A DNA stretch of 64,000 nt from Adiantum capillus-veneris. Lineage: Eukaryota; Streptophyta; Polypodiopsida; Polypodiales; Pteridaceae. This document shows positions 42,544 to 54,009 of the stretch, piece by piece. Numbering within the stretch: the stretch's first letter is position 1; the number at the start of each line of letters is the position of its first letter. The stretch lies in assembly GCA_014529385.2 (NCBI GenBank), contig CM043970.1:60180023-60244022 (forward strand), written 5' to 3'. The position numbers and the translations under genes are program-made. The notes beneath the pieces are model-generated. The model was not told the DNA's origin. It saw only the letters and a program-made list of their open reading frames with translations, and searched no databases.

Positions 42544-42772
42544 ATTGTGACGACGGCACGGCGGCGGTGAAGGAGTTGAGCATGGCGCAGCGGCGGCTCC
42601 TTATTCTTCGTGGAGAGGAATCCTCCATGAAACGAGCATAGGGCAGTGAGTGACACACCCTTTCTCTCTTGAGCTTGCTAGATTAGTCTAGTTGTGTGCT
42701 TGGAGCCATTTGTGGCTCGCACAAAGTGTATCGGCAAGTCCCTTACATTAACACGTGCAACAGGCGTGCACA
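42146..42772 (+). repeat. 5' LTR of element G (627 bp)
   Basis: TATAAAAG at about 42338-42345, followed within 100 bp by a TG run (42440-42468) and a GA run (42474-42542) in the presumed R region. Pairs with 50106-50743. Confidence 0.95.
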
Positions 42773-42776
42773 TTTT

Positions 42777-42794
42777 TGGCACTATTGCTGGGGA
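42777..42794 (+). other. Primer binding site of element G
   Basis: TGGCACTATTGCTGGGGA, a tRNA-Asp-type site with four differences (all readable as transitions), four bases from the LTR. Confidence 0.8.
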
Positions 42795-43532
42795 AATGCC
42801 TTACACTAAGCTCGAGTAGCACTCTATGCTACTTTGTGGTGCATTTTGAAATATAGGAAAGGTAGAGAAGGAAGGTGTGTGTGTTGAGAAGGAGTTTGTT
42901 TTGTTGCTGTGTATTGTTTTGTTAATAACGCAGTGAAAGGTACTGTGTTTTTTCTGTTCATAAGGTGTTTTCTTTGTGATAAGGTGTTAGGATTAAGGTA
43001 GTCGATCCATAATGTTAGTTCTGTGTAAAGTATAGTAAGTAGTTATGTTAGTTAATGAGTTGCTGTAGTAGTGTGTTAGTGTGTAACAATAGCTGTATTA
43101 GTTGTAAGTAGGTAGGTTAGGTGTGTGTGTGCTCGCACGCACAGCGCGGCCGCGGCGACCTTATTCCAAAAAAAATAAAAAAATAAAAAATAAATAAAAT
43201 AAAATTTTAAAGGTAGGAACGAGATTGGGAATATCTCACAGACTCAAGCCCAGACCCAAGCCCAAGCCCACGCTCAGGCTCAGGCCTCAGTCCCCCTTTA
43301 AAATTACGTATTTTAGCCTCACGTGTAGGTAAAAATTGACCTTTTTGAGGACCAATAGAGCTTCAGATAACCGAACGTTGTGTTATAAATCACACTACAA
43401 CCCCCTGAGTGATACTCTCATTTTGAGCTATCACACACTCTAATCCAAAAGTCGATTATTAAAAAACATAAAAAAACGAGTGCAAACGGACGCCTAAAAA
43501 AGTAAGCGGTTAACCTTCGAGGTTATTCGTCG
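42795..43532 (+). other. Leader of element G
   Basis: About 740 bp without coding content. It has an A-rich tract near 43167-43205 and an imperfect 6-bp direct repeat series (CCCAAG / CTCAGG-type) at 43249-43292. No palindrome of the kind seen in A, B and C. Confidence 0.55.
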
Positions 43533-45326
43533 ATGCTTGTAGGGTGCCAAAGGCACATGCATTTGCGCTCTGGTTGTGTGCTAGAGGCCGAGAAACTAGA
43601 GAGAATTTTGACTTACACGAGTTCTCAATATCCACCTACCTTAGGTTTCGGGCCCTCGGCGGGGACCCAAGGTAGTACAAACCAAGACCCAAACATAGCA
43701 GCTAGTGACTCTTTCTCTGACTACGACGTCATGGAGGATTTCCCAATGCCTAATCCCGGTAGCTCAAGCCAAGACATGCATGCCATGGGTCCACGGTCCG
43801 GACCGAGCGTGCTTAGCTGCTTGAAGGAAACCTTTAGTAGAGCCACTCGCTCCGAACATGGAGCTAGTGATGTAAATGAGGGGGGTGGGAAAGTAAATTT
43901 GCCATTCATGACCAACGTAGACCCTATGCTCTTAGAGTGTGAGCATGTGAATACTCCATTCACTGCACCCCCCGAATCTTTAGAGCTATTTCCCTTCGAG
44001 GTTATATTACCTGATGGTAGAATCCTTGCCGAAGTGCAAGAGGTTGAGCAATATGTCATTGCGGCTAGGGAAAAGAAAATCGAGAGCTTACGTAAGGGAG
44101 AGCAACGAAGAGAGTTAAAAGCGAAAGCTCCTATGTCAATATCATTGCTAGGAGAGCAATCGAGTGCTCCTGATTTAGCGACCACTAAGGGTCAACCCAT
44201 AGAGAGCCACATTGCATCCAGTTCAAAGGACACCCCTAGCACCTCAATCGTAGATGGAGCATTCCTTAGTGAGAACTAGGAGTATGAACTACAAACGGAA
44301 ACTCTAACCGGCCTATACATAGGTCACACCTATCACATGGGTTGGTTAGATGTCCAACAATCCACAACGGGTGCTACTAGTGTGGAGGATCAACAACAAA
44401 GAGTTTGTGAGGTCATCCATAGGGTTATTGAGCTAGAGAGACAGGACAAGGGGATCCATATGCCTTCAATGGGTCTCATGAGATTCTTGGATACAAGGAA
44501 GGCTAAACAACCAAACTTATCGCAAATGGAGACTCCCTCGATAAGTCCGATTGATTCTCCATATGCTGTTTCGCCAGGGGTCTCAGTGCAATCTGAGCCC
44601 ACAAGTGATAGCTTTACTTTTCCAATCCTAGCTCATCTTTCCCTTGATGACACCACGGCTACCATGCCTACTCCAATGATGGGCATGCCAAGAAACACGC
44701 CATGGATCTCATTTGTTAGTAAAGCACCGTTACATGGTAGCTCCATGCCGACAACAATACCTACAAGTGTGTACCGATCGTATACACCCATGGGTCCTCG
44801 TACTCATGTAGTTCCTACCCCTCCCATTGTTTCAACTACCTATGCTCCACAACCACAACACCCAACCTCTTATTTCCATGGGACCCGCTAGCATTAGCAT
44901 GTCACATCCGACGTCTACTATGCCTAGGGTCACACATATGAACTTTGGACCGCCACATGGCACAACACCGTACCAAACGTGGAATCCAAGGATTCCTATG
45001 CGCCAAGCCCAATGCCAATACCTACTCCACATGTAGTCTCTGGAGCACCTCCACCCACGGTTCCAGCTCACTTAGGTAATTTGGCAACATTTGCTCAAGC
45101 TATCGGTCGATCTATTGCTGAGAATATGCCTGATAGAGAACCTAGAAGTAAGGCAGTAAAAATAGACAAGCTCACACAAAAATTTAGTGTAGACGGGGAT
45201 GTGAGAAAGCATATCAAAGTGTTTGAAAAAATATGGGATTCTCTAGGAGAACACAATGACCTACATAAGAGTAATGCTTTAAGCCTAACCTTAAGTGGAA
45301 AGGCTGGGATTGGTATAGAACTCTAA
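43533..45326 (+). pseudogene. gag N-terminal part of element G, with in-frame stops
   Basis: One reading frame with internal TAG codons at 44277-44279 and 44889-44891. Ser/Pro/Met-rich sequence without a clear domain until the capsid segment near the end (IDKLTQKFSVDGDVRKHIKVFEKIWD, LHKSNALSLTLSGKAG), where a 1-nt change moves gag into the next frame. The length and Pro-rich start resemble the long gag N terminus of element C. Confidence 0.7.
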
Positions 45327-45328
45327 GG

Positions 45329-46786
45329 GTGGAAGAAAAAACAAATTACCTTACTCTTAGGAGACTGAACTTAAAAGAATACATACGAGAGGGAGTGCTT
45401 TGGGGTGTAGCCTCTCAACTCTTGAAAGCCCAACGAGAGGAAGGAGAGTCGGTGAGAGAATTTATTAGTCGCTTGAAGCATTTGAATTCTCGTTGTAATC
45501 CTAATGAGTGCTTCAATAATAATCAATTGCTTGATAGATTCATTAGGGGATTACGACATGAGGATATCTACAATGGCCTAGTCATTAGAGGTATCACCAC
45601 TTGGGAAGCAGTAACCCCCAATGCGATCCAATTGGAGGATAATTTAATGATTCAAGGAGAAAGAGTGTCTGTTGAGCCTAAATCTATTTGCTCGCAAGCA
45701 TCATGGCATCATCCAATGACCCTAAAGCCTATTGCTAAGGAGCCAAAGATATCTGAGATGACCTTAGCAGATCTCACCAAGGCCATTCAAGAGAGTCTTG
45801 GAGACAATCGTGCTCCGCAAAAAAATCATATGTATCCAAGAAGGGAGCAACAATGGTGCTCAGTATGCTATGGACTGCATAGTACCAATGAATGCCCTAC
45901 TTTTAGAGTAAAATTCAATGGGAACTACAATGCCTGTGGAAGATGTGGTCATCAAGCTAAGGATTGCATAGTATTTAAGTGTGAAATGGCTAATAGACCA
46001 ACCTTAGCATGGCCAGACACACCTCGAGTGCCTGCATTGATTCCGGCCCCACCTCTTGAACAAATGTCACAACACAAGGTCCCTAGGGCCCATAATGTTG
46101 TTCAAACAACACCCTTACCACCTCCAGTGCTAGGACCGCAACCACCACATCCGAGAATCACTTCTGTGAATCAAGTGGGTTGTGGTTCATCCATTGCTTG
46201 TTTAGAAGGTTGTGAGGAAGATATAGACCCTAATATTGCCTATGGGATGGATGCGCTTGAAGAAAGTCCACAATACTACATGGAGGACTATCGGGGACAA
46301 GTCAAACCTGTCTATCAAGTAACTGCTCTTGCTGCAAGAGGCTAAAATATCAATTACACTACTAAGAGACCACCTCTTCAATGCTATGAGTGTGGAGGTC
46401 CACATCGTGTGGCTGAGTGTGCTATTAGGCTACAAAATAATGCCACACTAATGCAAACCAATCAAGCGAGCATGTCTACAATGCCAATACTCATGTGTAA
46501 TCGATATGGCATAGATCATTTGATTGCCCAATGTCCAAATAATCCAAATGCACCAAAGATCATGCCATTAAAATTGATTGAGGTTACCGAGGAGCCATCA
46601 CAAAGTACACATGTGGTACCAGTAAATGTACTCACACGATCGATGCTCCAAAATCAAAATTATATTGAGGAAAGAGACACGACATCAATTAACCAATCTC
46701 AGAAAAAAAAAGAAAACACGAAGGAAGAGATCGCAAAAAGAAGCAAAGTTAGACCCCAGTTCAAAGACAAACATAGGGGCTGGTGA
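45329..46786 (+). pseudogene. gag capsid and nucleocapsid of element G
   Basis: Continues in frame 2 with LLKAQREEGESVREFISRLKHLNSRC, LLDRFIRGL, then zinc-knuckle-like motifs: WCSVCYGLHSTNEC, CGRCGHQAKDC, CYECGGPHRVAEC and a fourth with Cys lost (CNRYGIDHLIAQC). A TAA at 46343-46345 interrupts it. The repeated knuckles correspond to the two CCHC knuckles plus the WC..H..EC motif of A. Confidence 0.82.
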
Positions 46787-48337
46787 CAACCCCGTATATA
46801 TGAATCACGTTGAAGAGGATTCTAATTCAGGTGAAACCATGTAGACCAAAATGACCACGAAGATAGAAACCAACAAGGAAGATCTTCATGAGCCACAATG
46901 GCCAGGATCCAAAAAGAAGATAGGAACTTATCCAAACTATATAAAGACCCTGAGCTAGTTTCAGCTCTTCGAGCTTTCCTCAATGGAGAACTGAAGTTTG
47001 GGCTACCACAATTTGCACAGATGGATGGAGCTAGGGAGATGCCAATAGAGGAGGAACACTTAGATCCACAACCCAACCTAGATGAGAACCTTGTTACATG
47101 AATACATGTTAACAAGTTGGGACAATACTTTGAGGGTGATGAATCCAATGCGACCATACCAATCACTACTAAGGGATTAATTGTGAAGGGAATCCTTGAT
47201 GGTGGCGCTGAGGTTAGCATTGTGACTAAAAATTGATGGGAAACTATGGGAAGACCTCACCTTGCGACCACAACCATTGTAGTGAAGATGGCCAATGGGT
47301 CACCTATTGGGATGCTAGAAGATCTCAAGATCAAGGTCTTTGGACATAAAATAAGAGTTACCTTCATTGTTATGGATTTCTCCAAGCACACTATGGCATC
47401 GGAGATGATCTTAGGACATCCTTTCATGAGGGAAGCAAAAATGGTGCATGATTGGTCTAAATACCATGTCTACTTGCAATTCCAAGATTCTGTCATTCAA
47501 GTGAATCTTGTAACTGGTCAAGCACATCCTCTAGGAAACAGGTTTATAATTGATCATAGATATGACACCACAATTCACTCGGCCCCATTGCACTATTGCT
47601 ACACGTGTAAAGCTCACACTGATGTTGCGGAAGATTCTCCTTATATGGATGTACTACCTGGGATGACTGAGTCAGACAATGTGGATTGGGTCCACCTAGA
47701 AGCAACCATAGACACTTGGGAAAATAGGGGGATGACCTGGGTAACACCTGAGGGGGATGAAATGCCCGTACCCTTAAATATGCTACAAGCAATGCATATA
47801 TCTTATGACAAGACTCATCCTAATATAATGAAGAAAACATACAAGTGGGTCCCTAAAGATTCTTTAGCGACCATAGCTAGTGCTAAAAAATAGAAGCCTT
47901 GTAAGAAACGTACCACTCACCCCAAGATATGTAAGGAAATGTGGCGATGGATTCCCAAAAGACTATTGGAAGGCCAAGGCTACTATCAAGGAAATTATCA
48001 AATCTGGGTGCCAAAACGTAGATTGTGTTCTTACCTGTCACCTGGCCCATGTGAGTCAAACCCTGTGACGACAAACCCGATGAAAGATCGTGGGAAAGGA
48101 AAAATCACAGAACACTATACTACGGATCCAGAGCTAGTATGGGTTCCCAAGCGAGAAAGGCTTGTTTTGCTCAACTCAACCATGGAAAAAATGAATAAAG
48201 CTTCTAGCTCCTCATGTAATGCATCCATAGAGGTAAAAGCTTCTACACAACCTCCACCTACCATAGGTAGCCTCCATGAAGTTACAAAAGATTTGACACC
48301 TCCCATTGTTCAATTATTACCTGATGCACTACTTTAA
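46787..48337 (+). pseudogene. Protease and W-motif linker of element G
   Basis: Same frame as above with several stops. Retropepsin: GILDGGAEVSIVTK (DGG in the catalytic position), VKMANGSPIGMLED, VTFIVMDFSKHTMASEMILGHPFMREAKMVHDW, closely paralleling A and C. After it come CYTCKAHTDVAEDSPY and a linker with repeated YKWVPKDSL, RWIPKRLL, QIWVPKRRL and VWVPKRERL. The frame ends at 48337, where RT would start in an autonomous relative. Confidence 0.82.
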
Positions 48338-50092
48338 GTTCGTTCATGGGAGAGTACCTTACCACCCTTGCAACTCGATGAGGCACCCAAGGTAATAGAG
48401 AAATATTGGACAAAATCCTCACATATTACCAATTGGAATAGCTGGTTCCAAAAGGTGATGACATCCTTTTAAAGTATGATCTACCCAAGGAAGGGGGGAG
48501 TCTTCATTCACATCAGCCTATTGATTTATTTCCATCTTACCCTTCTTTCCCTGACCCTTGAGCTCTCCGATCTTAGGAAATGTATATATAAAGCCTTATA
48601 CTCACAAAAAACATAAATAGTAAAGAGCAAGAGCAATTAGCAAATGAGTGTGCACAATGAAAGTCAAAACATTGACCCAGACCTACACATTCACATCCGG
48701 TACACTAAAACAGAAACCTATGTCATCAAACACCTTTGATCCTCATCACCTAAATGATGGAGGGTAGGTAGGATTAGTACGATAGGAGTGTTTTTGTTTT
48801 AGAGTTTAGTGATTGACAAAGTTCTTTTTCCCATTGATGTGCCTCCTAGAGGTATTCTTGTGTTTCATAGTTTATACATGACCGTGTTGCTATGGTTAGG
48901 ATTTGGATCTTCATGGAATCTTTCTTTCGTTCACTCTTCAAACCAAGCACGATCATCAACACAAATAGGTGTTTTTTGTCCATTAGCATTGTCGCTTGTC
49001 TTTTTTGCATCTAGGTTTGTCTACGTCAATTGTGATTGGTAGCATAATATTCAACGCATTTTCTTAGTACCAAACACTAAATTCAATGTAATTTTTTGTC
49101 ATAATCACTTGTCTAGGTTTAAAAATGAAGCAGTCTGACTAAGCTAGGCATTATAGATCTTCTCTTAATACCATGGGGAATGCCTTCCTAATAATCAATG
49201 GTTACTTAGGTTCTTAATCCGATTTAGGCAGCATTGTGTGCAATGTACTAGGGCTTTCTAGTGGGCTTAGTCCCTATTGACCTTTAGCTTAAGTATTATA
49301 AAGGGAGTTTACTAATGTGATGAGCCTGGGGAGGGTAACAGCGTTATATAACCCCCCAAAGTTAGAAAATTAAAATACTGAAAACGAAAAAACAAAAAAA
49401 TCAAAGTGCCACAATGTAAAATCTTAAGATGGAAGAGGAATCTTAGCTTGATTTGGTACTCCACTCACATGTATCGCCTATGGTACTAGAGCCCTAGCGG
49501 TTCCCAGTGTGGGTGCTTTTCCTTGAAAAACAAAAGACCCAAGGCATACAAAATAAGCACGCACATCAAAATTGAATCACTGTGAAAAGACTTTGGGGGG
49601 TTCAAAGAAAAGTAAATAAGCCAGATGATGATTTCATGAGAATTCCTTTTATCGTAGCTTAACTACAAGGTCTTCTAGGTATAGCCTCTAGTCAGCCCTC
49701 GGATATGAAATACTTGGCTCTCATGCTTAAACAACTTAATTGACCAGAGAAAATTGAGAAGCTTGCCCATGGTATTAATAGTTGATCTCTAGTGCCTTTT
49801 GATCGTTAAACTAGCGACCCCAGGCTTGTTTAGTTCTTGACCTTCCCAATGGTTTATGCGTTCGATTATATAATTTAATGTTTATTGACAAATGGTTTAA
49901 GTTTTTGTTACCAATCAATTTGTCTATCTACAACTGCATATGCTTTTTAATTGTATATGAGAATGCAATTACTGTGCCAATGTTGTTTGATTTTGCAGTG
50001 ACTGAAGAAGGCTAAGGACATTCATCTAAAATGCTCTACCACCTCGATGAACGAGCTTCAACTCAATAGCTTCCGAGGATGGAATCTACATC
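48338..50092 (+). other. Non-coding 3' region of element G
   Basis: About 1.75 kb in place of RT, RNase H and integrase. No motif in six frames, no palindrome array, no clear repeat. Possibly a cis region kept for packaging or replication by a helper, or simply deletion debris. Confidence 0.6.
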
Positions 50093-50105
50093 AGGAAGGG
50101 GAGCA
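50093..50105 (+). other. Polypurine tract of element G
   Basis: AGGAAGGGGAGCA immediately before the 3' LTR. Confidence 0.85.
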
Positions 50106-50417
50106 TGTTAACCCTCATGCACATTCCTATCACCTATAACGGGCGCCGTATTATTTATATGGTAGAGTCAGGTACCGGGCTTGTCGGTCCAATCAGAAAA
50201 GGGCAAGAGTGATCGCCGATGAGAGGTGCACTCTAACTGGAACATTCAAGGGTTAGTTGGCTGAGTATGGGCACCCAAGTGTGAATGGGGTGAGCTCATA
50301 TAAAAGTCACCTAAACCTAAAATTCATTCATTCTCTCATTTGTGCAATTGAAGAGTGCTCTTGCTCCATCTCCATCTTCTTCTTCTTCTTCATCTCCTTG
50401 TGTGCGTGTGTGTGCGC

Positions 50418-50513
<96 letters not shown>

Positions 50514-50743
50514 ATTGCGACAATGGCACGGCGGCGGTGAAGCGGTTAAGCGCGGTGCATTGGTGGATCCTTCTTCTTCGCTGCGAGGAATCTTCCATGA
50601 AGGTGAGCGTAGGGCGGTGAGTGACACACCCTGGCTCTCTTGAGCTTGCTAGATTAGTCTAGTTGTGTGCTTGGAGCCATTTGTGGCTCGCACATAGTGT
50701 ATTGGCAAGTCCCTTGCATTGACACGTGCGACAGACGCACACA
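50106..50743 (+). repeat. 3' LTR of element G (638 bp)
   Basis: Same termini; the GA run is longer (50420-50512) and the TG run shorter than in the 5' LTR, so the microsatellites have changed after insertion. Confidence 0.95.
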
Positions 50744-51335
50744 AAGGGCAAGAGGAAGCGGGTTTAGTGGAAGGATACTGGGTAGTTCCATCTCAAAATT
50801 AGATGGTGGATTTTCCCAGTGAGGCACTGGAATTTCTTTGGTTGGGCACCCTTGGAATTACAACTATAGGGGTATTAAGCACTCAACAAGCATGAAGTAT
50901 GGTATAAACCTAGCAAAACCAAAAGAGTATTTCCATGAGGAACATCGGCCATACCATGAGGAACATCGGCCAAACCAGCAACCAGAAGGGTTTAGGGTTT
51001 AGGGTTTAAGCCAACCAGAAGGCCGGATGGTTCCCTCAACGATCAATCAAAATCAGGCGATGAATTTTTTTCAAAATTTTTGGAGTTATACCAAAATTCA
51101 AGAATGGAGGGAAGGATGTAGAAGGTGAGGACAATCCCAGTAGGTGGGAACTGTCCCTTAGAAGGCCAGACAGTGGATCAGTCACACCAGTAATTATCGT
51201 AGGCAATGATTGCAGTAACTCCCAGGAGCTATAAATAGGATCCGCTACATTGTAATCAGGTTTCTTGCTTCTTAGTCTCTTTGCTTAGTTGTAAACACAT
51301 ACCGCTACATTGTAATCGAGTTATCAGCTAATGTG
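50744..51335 (+). other. Element E, fragment 4: 3' part, non-coding
   Basis: Continues E after G. No coding content. It has a CATGAGGAACATCGGCC direct repeat (about 50936-50973), three TTTAGGG-type units (50988-51007), TATAAATAGGATCC near 51231 that looks like an LTR promoter, and a repeated CGCTACATTGTAATC (about 51242 and 51302). It may include part of the E LTR, but I could not define ends. The join with F is at about 51335. Confidence 0.5.
50988..51007 (+). repeat. Short interstitial TTTAGGG repeat
   Basis: GGG followed by TTTAGGG twice and TTTA: about three Arabidopsis-type telomere units inside element sequence. Too short to mean a former telomere; it fits a plant genome. Confidence 0.7.
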
Positions 51336-53253
51336 GATTGACTATCCTATCATTAAAAGTCAGTGCCCACTGAGGGATCCTTTCTAGCACAGCTGGATTT
51401 TGCTGGGATGCGTAGGTAGTTCACACAATTCTTGATCATGGAAGGTAGCTGATTTCCAATCCTGAATCATTTCTCTAGCTCTGACATATAGCCTTTGAAA
51501 TCATTCCAGATCAGAGAGAAGAACATCATCTTCCAAATACATCCTGGTAATAGGAGCTTGTTGATGTCTCAATCTCTTGTTCAATGTGATGAGCTGTAAT
51601 GAATGTTGCTCATCACCCTTTAAGGTCTCACTCAATGCTTTAGATTTTCCTTTCCCATCTGGTCTGTGATGTGACTGGTGTACTAGAGAGCCTCCAGTGT
51701 TGTCCGTCTATTCATTGCTGATCATCAGCCCGCTGGTCTCCCGACTGCTGGTTTGGCTCATCTTTGTTGGGTTGACTTACCCCTATGGCAGCTGATCCAC
51801 CAACACCAAAACCCGCAGATGGGGGAGGAGGAAATTCATTATCATCATTTGTCTGCTGGTTTATCCTCCCCTTCCTCATTCTTCTCTTTTGCTTTCTTAG
51901 AATCCCCATCAGAGTCATTCTGCTTATCAATATAGTCCACGATAGCTTGATTTGCTAAAGCAATATTATATTCAAAAATCTTATCTTGCAAATCACTCTG
52001 CATGGTCTCCATAAGTGCCTTCAGATTATCCATATTCATAGTAACATTGCCTTCTAGAGTCAGAATATCAGCCAAGTTATTATAGATATACCTCTCTATT
52101 AGAGAAGCTTTCAATGCAGTGTGGCTAGTCAGCAGCACGTTGAAATTGACCCTCTTCATTCTCACCATAGTCTCAAATCTGTAAGCATTTCTCACAGCCT
52201 TTGCCTTGTCTTCAGTTAGCTGCCTATTCTCTGTTTCAAGCTTTGACAGCTTCACTTCCAGTGTTTGAATTGTCCAAGCTGAGTGGTTTTCAGTAATATT
52301 GTGCCTCAAAGATTGTGCCCCTATATCCTGCTGCAATTTTTGAACTTGCTACTAGCTATTTCTCAATTCTTCTTTTAGCTTAGTCACGTCATCAATGGAA
52401 GCTGAGGCATCCATCATTTGTCCCAAAGCATTGACAATTGTGTTCCATGATGATTGGATAAGCAATGAGCAAACATCTACTACCACTGTTGGGTTAGAAG
52501 GAATTGACTCATAAACCCTAACAGGAGCCATGTATGGTAATGTTGCGAAGTCAGGTTTCTAAAGAATTAGTCGTCCTTTAAGAGGGTGATTCTGCAACTC
52601 CTTCAGTCCGCCCTTTTTGGCTAAGGATAAAGCTAATTCACTGAAAGAAATAGGAATTTTGCTAGCTGGACTGGCACGTTCTGGACCCTTTTCCTTGTCA
52701 TTATGAACTACCAGCTCATCAACACTGGTCCTTTCTTGCTGGTCTTTTCTAGCAATGGTGTCTGTTGGAATCTGCTCTTCTTGTTGGTTGGTCCTAGGAG
52801 TAATCCGTGCTGGAGTCTGTTCTTCAAGTGTTGCTGAAGTCTAGCCTGCTGAAAGTTTTGTAGTAGGCAAAGACTTAACCCGACTTTCTAATTGCTTTAA
52901 GAAAGCACTGCTTTTGACCAATGTAGCCTTTGGTTTCTTTGAGCTACTGCCCACCACCTGTGTAGCCTTCCTCTTTTGTCCAGTTAAAGCCAACTCAGTA
53001 CCTGGAGCTTCTTCATCTGAAGAGAGATTGACATTGTTAGTTTCAGGAATGGGTTTCATACTCCAAGCCAGCCATACACCTGATAATGGGCATCTAGAGT
53101 AGTTGCCCAGTAAAGAAATTTCCAGACATACCAAGCTTTCAATACAGTCTAAGATTTCAGCTTGGCAGTTTGCTGAAGCACATTATGCAATGAGATCTGA
53201 CATAAGTTGATAGGAACTGTAGCATCTAATCTTTTTACAAGCAACATAGCAAA
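51336..53253 (-). pseudogene. Element F: opposite-strand copy of the E accessory ORF region
   Basis: On the minus strand it encodes the same protein as 39650-41290 of E, at high similarity: PIPETNNVNLSSDEEAPGTE, VGSSSKKPKATLVKSSAFLK, LETENRQLTEDKAKAVRNAY, NMDNLKALMETMQSDLQDK and IVDYIDKQNDSDGDS. Better preserved than E, but with stops and no start. Compared with F, E lacks a few hundred bases after its counterpart of 51700, so F keeps sequence lost from E. Homology ends at 51335 on the left and 53253 on the right, where a T run begins. Confidence 0.8.
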
Positions 53254-53505
53254 TTTTTTTTTTGTTAAGTATGGAGCTTGATTTAGCCCTTGTAATTTTT
53301 TGTGGTAAAAACGCACATTTGTAAGGCCCCCATTATGAGGAGACGCCTCATGCGTGAAAGAAAATCACTCAACGGAAACCAAAATTTTTACGGCCAAAAT
53401 TCAAGGGCAATTTTTTTCCTTCGCCAGAATATTCCTTTTCGTCGGAATATTATGGCTGGACGGAGGCCGGAAAGTGGTCAAAAAACTACCGGTCGGACGG
53501 CTCTA
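53254..53505. other. Unassigned spacer between F and J
   Basis: About 250 bp starting with a T10-like run; no coding or repeat assignment. May be the outer part of J or a remnant of the site where F ended. Confidence 0.4.
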
Positions 53506-53721
53506 TACTGGCTCCAGGCGCGCATTAACGCGAATCAACCCAGATGCTGCTGATGTGGATTTTTTTCGCGCGCAGCCAAAAAAAATAAAATTTTTCATGC
53601 ATCCTGGGTGGCGTACAGAGCCGTAGTCTTTGACATCGACTGCGTCGCAGACACTCTCCTGACGCTGTGGCATTAATCACAGTGTGCAGACACATATGCA
53701 CAGACCAGCGAGCCAGTGTAT

Positions 53722-53941
53722 GAGCAGTCTGTTGGTATTCATGACAGACATCACAGAGAGAGGAAGATGAGTTAAACACTCAAGCAGCTACAGATTTTGT
53801 ATAGACAAAAAGCAAAAAAGATTAGCAGTATACAGAGACTGTTGGTGCTCATGACTGAGATCACAGAGAGAGGAAGATCTATTAAACACTATGTACATTG
53901 CATAACAGAAGGAGCTACAGATTTTGTATAGACAAAAAGGT
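53722..53941. repeat. Tandem direct repeat inside element J
   Basis: Two units of about 100 bp (53722-53820 and 53835-53941) share CTGTTGGT..TCATGAC, ATCACAGAGAGAGGAAGAT, TTAAACACT and CTACAGATTTTGTATAGACA. The first unit overlaps the inner end of the left TIR, so the TIR sequence has been partly duplicated inward. Confidence 0.8.
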
Positions 53942-54009
53942 CAAAACATTCACAGAAGTTGCTCCATTTACATTATTAGAAAGCGCCATGACTTCGAATA
54001 GCATGTCCG

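Larger units (their letters stand above)
42146..50743 (+). mobile_element. Element G: non-autonomous gypsy-type element with gag and protease only
   Basis: Two LTRs (TGTTAACCCTCA...CACA) with perfect 5-bp target duplications AAGGG (42141-42145, 50744-50748), a tRNA-Asp-like primer site and a PPT. The internal 7.3 kb encodes gag and protease, then a linker, then about 1.75 kb without coding content; no RT, RNase H or integrase motif is visible in any frame. The protease-linker region resembles that of A and C. The first 175 bp of the two LTRs differ at very roughly one base in ten by eye, mostly transitions. Confidence 0.93.

Noticed and set aside
42357-42658. Open frames of Ser-Leu or Arg-Glu repeats (also 50317-50627, 14846-15043 and around 31055-31312)
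   Set aside because: They are translations of GA/CT microsatellites in LTRs, not genes.
50988-51007. TTTAGGG units as a telomere or chromosome-fusion point
   Set aside because: Only about three units within element sequence.
53254-53505. T-run right of F as a LINE or SINE tail
   Set aside because: No LINE/SINE body or target duplication can be recognised next to it.
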